The position numbers were made by a program, and so were the translations under genes. Below, piece by piece: positions 5,919 to 9,102 of a DNA stretch of 9,102 bases (positions are counted from its first letter, which is position 1; the number at the start of each line of letters is the position of its first letter). The stretch is from an uncultured Gilliamella sp. (GTDB lineage Bacteria > Pseudomonadota > Gammaproteobacteria > Enterobacterales > Enterobacteriaceae), in NCBI GenBank assembly GCA_945291235.1, contig CALYQY010000086.1:1-9102 (forward strand). The letters run 5' to 3'. The notes under the pieces are model-generated. The model was not told the origin of the DNA. It searched no databases and saw nothing but the letters and a program-made list of their open reading frames with translations.

Positions 5919-6658
5919 TGAAGCTAATGCCGAATTATTATCATGACCGAGTTTGTTTGAATGTGTTGGCTAATTCAATTGACAATGCCAAAGCTATTTA
6001 TGAAGCAGCACAAACGCATGTAGTAGTTGGTATCTTATCTAAAAACTATAAAGATAACCAATCAGCGATCGATGATATGAAACAATATGCCAAAGCTATC
6101 GATAACGCGATTTCTATCGGCCTTGGTGCCGGTGATCCTAACCAATCAACCATGGTTTCACAACTATCAGCGGCGCTACAGCCACAACATGTAAATCAAG
6201 TGTTTACAGGTGTGGCAACGAGTCGAGCATTATTAGGTCAACAGCAGACCGTGATTAATGGTTTAGTGTCGCCAACCGGTCAAGTCGGGCTGATGAATAT
6301 CGCAACCGGCCCATTAAGCTGCCACTCACCAGCGGCAATTGTGCCTGTTGAAACAGCGATTGCTTTATTAAAAGATATGGGCGGAAGTTCAATTAAATAC
6401 TTTCCTATGGGAGGCTTAAAGCATCAGGATGAATTTGAATATGTGGCAAAATGTTGTGCTGAACACAATTTCTATCTTGAACCAACCGGCGGTATTGACT
6501 TAAACAATTATGAAGCGATCATGAAAATAGCATTAAATGCCGGCGTGAAAAAAATCATCCCGCATATTTATAGCGCAATTATCGACAAAACCATAGGTGC
6601 CACCCGTACCGATGATGTCAAACAACTGTTGGCGATGACGCAAAAATTAGTAGGATAG
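5918..6658 (+). CDS. dgaF: DgaF-like 2-dehydro-3-deoxy-phosphogluconate (KDGP) aldolase
   Basis: A 246-residue TIM-barrel-type aldolase of the KDGP aldolase family (formerly DUF1341; EF_0839/AHA_3917-type). It should cleave 2-keto-3-deoxy-6-phosphogluconate to pyruvate and glyceraldehyde 3-phosphate in the cytoplasm. The likely Schiff-base lysine is K160 in SSIKYFPMGG, with EPTGGIDL (188-195) as the phosphate-binding turn near the end of the barrel; GLGAGDPNQ (68-76) and NIATGPLSCHSPAA (127-140) are further glycine-rich active-site loops. The start ATG 5918 is preceded by AAGGAG (5905-5910) 7 bases upstream and overlaps the DgaE stop by one base. It is unrelated in detail to the short Eda-type aldolases but performs the same chemistry. 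The regulator gene begins immediately after its stop codon. The pairing with the DgaE-like enzyme supports the assignment; substrate stereochemistry is not deducible. Confidence 0.9.
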   Translation: MKLMPNYYHDRVCLNVLANSIDNAKAIYEAAQTHVVVGILSKNYKDNQSAIDDMKQYAKAIDNAISIGLGAGDPNQSTMVSQLSAALQPQHVNQVFTGVATSRALLGQQQTVINGLVSPTGQVGLMNIATGPLSCHSPAAIVPVETAIALLKDMGGSSIKYFPMGGLKHQDEFEYVAKCCAEHNFYLEPTGGIDLNNYEAIMKIALNAGVKKIIPHIYSAIIDKTIGATRTDDVKQLLAMTQKLVG

Positions 6659-6661
6659 GTG

Positions 6662-8581
6662 ATGACATCTAACATGATGTTTTCTTATCAACGATTAGTC
6701 TATTTGTTTGATACGATAAAAAATGAGACGCTACCTCAAAAAGAGTTAGCGAATCGTTTTTCGGTATCAACGCGTACTATTCGAACCGATATTGCAGCGC
6801 TTAATGATATATTAGCTAACTATGGTGCTCAAATTCAGTACACCAAAAATCTGGGTTATCAACTTGTTGTATCAGATCCTGTTTGTTATGCAACGCTTCC
6901 GATAGTGCCTTCAACAAAACAGCTACCACGTACCAGTAAAGAAAGATTTTCAGCCCTGCTTATTGCCTTTTTAACTCAACCTCACGCAGTAAAATTGGAT
7001 GATATTGCAGATAAATGGTTTTTAAGCCGCAGCACGTTACAAAATGACATTCTTGAAATAAAACAGTATTTAGATAAGTATAATCTATCACTCGAAAATC
7101 GCCCGTATTACGGATTGCGTTTGGTTGGCGATGAGTCATCAATACGTGCATGTTTAACCGACATTATATGGCAACGCCATTTGGCGCAAGACCTCATCAC
7201 TGTTGAAAGGCTTAAACAAATAATTTTAAATGATATTGATTTAAACTATCTGGAAAAAGTGTTACAAAATCAGTTTGAGCGTTTTGAATTAAAGTTAACG
7301 GCGGAAGGTCAGAGCTATTTACTCTATAGTTGTGCGGTATCGATAACTCGTATCACACAAATGCATGAGTTAATTGAATATCAGGTCGATAAGATTAATT
7401 CAACCGTGATTGGCGCAGCCAGAGAAATATCAGAAGAGTTCTCCCATTTTTTAGGCAACCCACTCGGTGAAGCGGAGTTTAATTATCTGTGTGTTCAAAT
7501 TATTTCACGCACCATGACCGAATCACCCAATCAAGCCAAAAGTTTAGCGCTGGTTGAACATATCTTATCTTATATCAATGATTGTTATCACTATAATTTA
7601 CGGGAGGACAACAAGTTACGGCAAGATCTCCTTATTCATATCTCCTCAATGTTATCAAGGATACAGTATCAAATAAGAGCGACCAATCCCTTATTGGATG
7701 AAATTAAACAGTATTATCCTTTTGCTTATGATATTACGCTTTCAGCATTGGCAAATACTAAAAACTATACTCAAGCAAAAATGACCGAAGATGAAATAAG
7801 TTATCTAGCGGTACATATTGGCGTGGCTTTAGAGCGTAATTACAGTGCCGGGCATGCACGATTTGCGCAAATTTTGCTGGTCAGCGAGCTTGGTAATGCC
7901 ACTTTGCGGATGATTGAATCAAAAATTAAGCGGGATTTTCCCCATATTCAAATTAGTCGCACGCTTTCATATCGTGAATATGAGCAACTGACAAAGGTAG
8001 AAGAAGACTTCGTTGTATCCACCGTTCGTTTGACCGAAAAAGATAAACCGATTGTTAAAATTGCGCCTTTCCCAACGGCTTACCAACTTGAACAGCTCGG
8101 GCGGTTGGCGATGATTGATCGCACTATGCCTTATATCATAGAGCGATTTTTCGATGAAAAATTCTTTTTTATTATCGATGAGCCAATGACACAAAAAACA
8201 CTGTTTGACCAAGTATGCGCAAAATTAGTTCAACAAGGGTATGTTGATAGCGATTTTTATCCGTCGGTTGTTGAACGTGAAAAAATTGTTTCAACTCTAT
8301 TGGGAGAAAACATCGCCATACCTCACTCAGTAGGATTACTGGCCAGAAAAACCGTTGTCACAACGATTTTGGCGCCACAAGGCATTGTCTGGAATAAAAA
8401 CGAAGTAGCGCATGTCATTTTTTTATTGGCGATCAGCAAAGATGAGTATGAAGATGCGATGCGCATTTATAATCTATTTGTTAACTTTGTAAAAGAGAAA
8501 GCGACTAAGCGCTTGCTAGATAGTCAAAACTTTGACGATTTTACGGCAATTGTAAAAGATAGTTTTGGACGATTATCATAA
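6662..8581 (+). CDS. PRD/EIIA-containing transcription regulator (LicR/MtlR-type, BglG superfamily)
   Basis: About 640 residues. Numbering here counts from a possible GTG at 6659; ATG 6662 is one codon later and preferred, since AGGAT (6652-6656) is upstream. Domain order: winged helix HTH_11 (8-70, with KELANRFSVSTRTIRTDI), second Mga-like HTH (95-160, DKWFLSRSTLQNDI), PRD1 (about 190-285), PRD2 (about 295-395), EIIB-like (400-490) and EIIA fructose/mannitol type (about 510-635). It binds DNA, not RNA: there is no CAT antiterminator domain. PRD2 keeps both histidines (H327 in LLIHISS, H386 in YLAVHIG), but PRD1 has S224 and Q280 there. The EIIB-like domain has S409 where the phospho-cysteine would be (ILLVSELG). 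EIIA keeps its active-site H556 in IAIPH. It abuts the DgaF stop codon, so it is co-transcribed and probably controls the cluster, most likely as an activator. No clear terminator follows. The signal and binding site are unknown. Confidence 0.92.
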   Translation: MTSNMMFSYQRLVYLFDTIKNETLPQKELANRFSVSTRTIRTDIAALNDILANYGAQIQYTKNLGYQLVVSDPVCYATLPIVPSTKQLPRTSKERFSALLIAFLTQPHAVKLDDIADKWFLSRSTLQNDILEIKQYLDKYNLSLENRPYYGLRLVGDESSIRACLTDIIWQRHLAQDLITVERLKQIILNDIDLNYLEKVLQNQFERFELKLTAEGQSYLLYSCAVSITRITQMHELIEYQVDKINSTVIGAAREISEEFSHFLGNPLGEAEFNYLCVQIISRTMTESPNQAKSLALVEHILSYINDCYHYNLREDNKLRQDLLIHISSMLSRIQYQIRATNPLLDEIKQYYPFAYDITLSALANTKNYTQAKMTEDEISYLAVHIGVALERNYSAGHARFAQILLVSELGNATLRMIESKIKRDFPHIQISRTLSYREYEQLTKVEEDFVVSTVRLTEKDKPIVKIAPFPTAYQLEQLGRLAMIDRTMPYIIERFFDEKFFFIIDEPMTQKTLFDQVCAKLVQQGYVDSDFYPSVVEREKIVSTLLGENIAIPHSVGLLARKTVVTTILAPQGIVWNKNEVAHVIFLLAISKDEYEDAMRIYNLFVNFVKEKATKRLLDSQNFDDFTAIVKDSFGRLS

Positions 8582-8719
8582 TAAATAGGCAAATATAAAA
8601 AGTTTTATACTTAAACGTATATATTTTCTGAAAGTTCTTGACAAGCGTAAAATAGTCGCAAAAAAGTAAATATTAAGGTAATAATCAACAACTAAAACAA
8701 ATTATATTATCGATGCCCA

Positions 8720-8748
8720 TTGACGAAATCTTGATTTAAAGGTAAGAT
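8720..8748 (+). promoter_or_regulatory. yceD: Sigma70 promoter of the yceD (rpmF-plsX) operon
   Basis: TTGACG (8720-8725) and TAAGAT (8743-8748) are separated by exactly 17 bases, which predicts a start near 8755. The discriminator GCGCGCC (8749-8755) is GC-rich in an otherwise AT-rich gap, a feature of stringently controlled ribosomal and translation genes. This fits yceD-rpmF, where rpmF encodes ribosomal protein L32. The leader of about 60 bases contains a 6-bp hairpin, GTGCAG/CTGCAC (8766-8771/8779-8784). The rest of the gap from 8582 is AT-rich and holds only a weak AT palindrome, TATAAAA-AG-TTTTATA (8594-8609). Confidence 0.72.
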
Positions 8749-8816
8749 GCGCGCCTTACGGCATTGTGCAGATTTTAGCTGCACTAAACAAAATTTTAAG
8801 GTAGTATGCATATCTT

Positions 8817-9102
8817 ATGCAAAATAAATTACCATTAACAATTGACCCTATCAAAGCGGCACAAAAACGGCTTGATTACGTTGGATATTATCCAATGCAA
8901 GCTATAACGCGCTTGGAGAGTCCAAAAAGTGATATCGAATGTCGTTTATCTTTTGGTTACGATGAACAAAAACTTTGCGTTATCACAATTGATGCAAAAA
9001 TAACGTTAGAACAGATTTGTCAACGTTGTTTTAAGCCTTTTATCACAGAAGTTCATGTGATGAATAAATTTAGTCCTGTTAAGAGCGATGCTCAAGCAGA
9101 GA
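8817..9102 (+). CDS. yceD: YceD (DUF177) 23S rRNA accumulation protein, 3' end missing
   Basis: The first 95 residues are visible; the gene continues past the window. The start LPLTIDPIKAAQKRLDY is almost the same as the E. coli YceD N-terminus, and ICQRCFKPF (about residues 68-76) carries the two-cysteine C-x-x-C motif of the family, followed by FSPVKSDAQAE, again as in E. coli. YceD is needed for normal 23S rRNA accumulation and normally precedes rpmF and plsX. ATG 8817 is the only possible start because an in-frame TAG lies at 8802-8804. There is no ribosome-binding site at normal distance: AAGG at 8798-8801 is 15 bases away and instead faces an out-of-frame ATG at 8806. This marks the return to housekeeping genes after the catabolic cluster. 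Confidence 0.93.
   Translation, partial: MQNKLPLTIDPIKAAQKRLDYVGYYPMQAITRLESPKSDIECRLSFGYDEQKLCVITIDAKITLEQICQRCFKPFITEVHVMNKFSPVKSDAQAE

Noticed and set aside
8638..8653. Perfect TTGACA at 8638-8643 as a second yceD promoter
   Set aside because: No acceptable -10 lies 15-19 bases downstream; TAAAAT at 8648-8653 is only 4 bases away.
1..9102. CRISPR array, transposon, prophage or tRNA
   Set aside because: No regularly spaced repeats, no transposase or integrase frame, and no tRNA-like cloverleaf was recognised anywhere in the window.

Overview
The window is AT-rich, and its right end carries a yceD gene whose protein closely resembles the enterobacterial one. Together these suggest a low-GC gammaproteobacterium related to enterics. 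An Orbaceae member such as Gilliamella or a relative is my best guess, but that is inference from base composition and protein resemblance, not from a marker gene. All recognisable genes are on the + strand.

Left edge (1-692): the 3' part of a TPM-domain (YgcG-type) membrane protein with a very glycine-rich tail, followed by a hairpin terminator at 707-727. Then comes a 400-base non-coding stretch (693-1092). It holds a CRP-like site at 907-928 nested in a perfect 10+10 inverted repeat (900-909/925-934), and a weak promoter candidate further down. I infer that this is the control region of the operon that follows.

Centre (1093-8581): a tightly packed nine-gene cluster. In order it encodes a stand-alone PRD protein, an SFCGS-family glycine-rich protein, a DUF4312 protein, two multi-pass membrane proteins (DUF4311 and DUF4310), an amidohydrolase/deacetylase-type metallohydrolase, a DgaE-like PLP ammonia-lyase, a DgaF-like KDGP aldolase, and a multidomain PRD/EIIA transcription regulator. 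The same set is known as a sporadic, functionally undefined locus in Enterococcus faecalis and Aeromonas hydrophila (recalled as the EF_0829-EF_0839 / AHA_3910-3917 families). The working model is that the four small or membrane proteins, possibly with the PRD protein, import (and perhaps phosphorylate or modify) an acylated or cyclised amino-sugar-acid-like compound. The hydrolase would then deacylate it, the PLP enzyme would eliminate ammonia to give a 2-keto-3-deoxy sugar acid phosphate, and the aldolase would split that into pyruvate and a triose phosphate. The regulator would couple expression to PTS status and substrate. No classical PTS permease and no sugar kinase is encoded, so the origin of the phosphate is open. 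That makes this the most interesting unexplained system here.

Right edge (8582-9102): a 235-base gap with a strong sigma70-type promoter (TTGACG, 17 bases, TAAGAT), then the start of yceD, which runs off the window. In enterics yceD precedes rpmF and plsX, so the catabolic cluster appears to sit next to a housekeeping locus.
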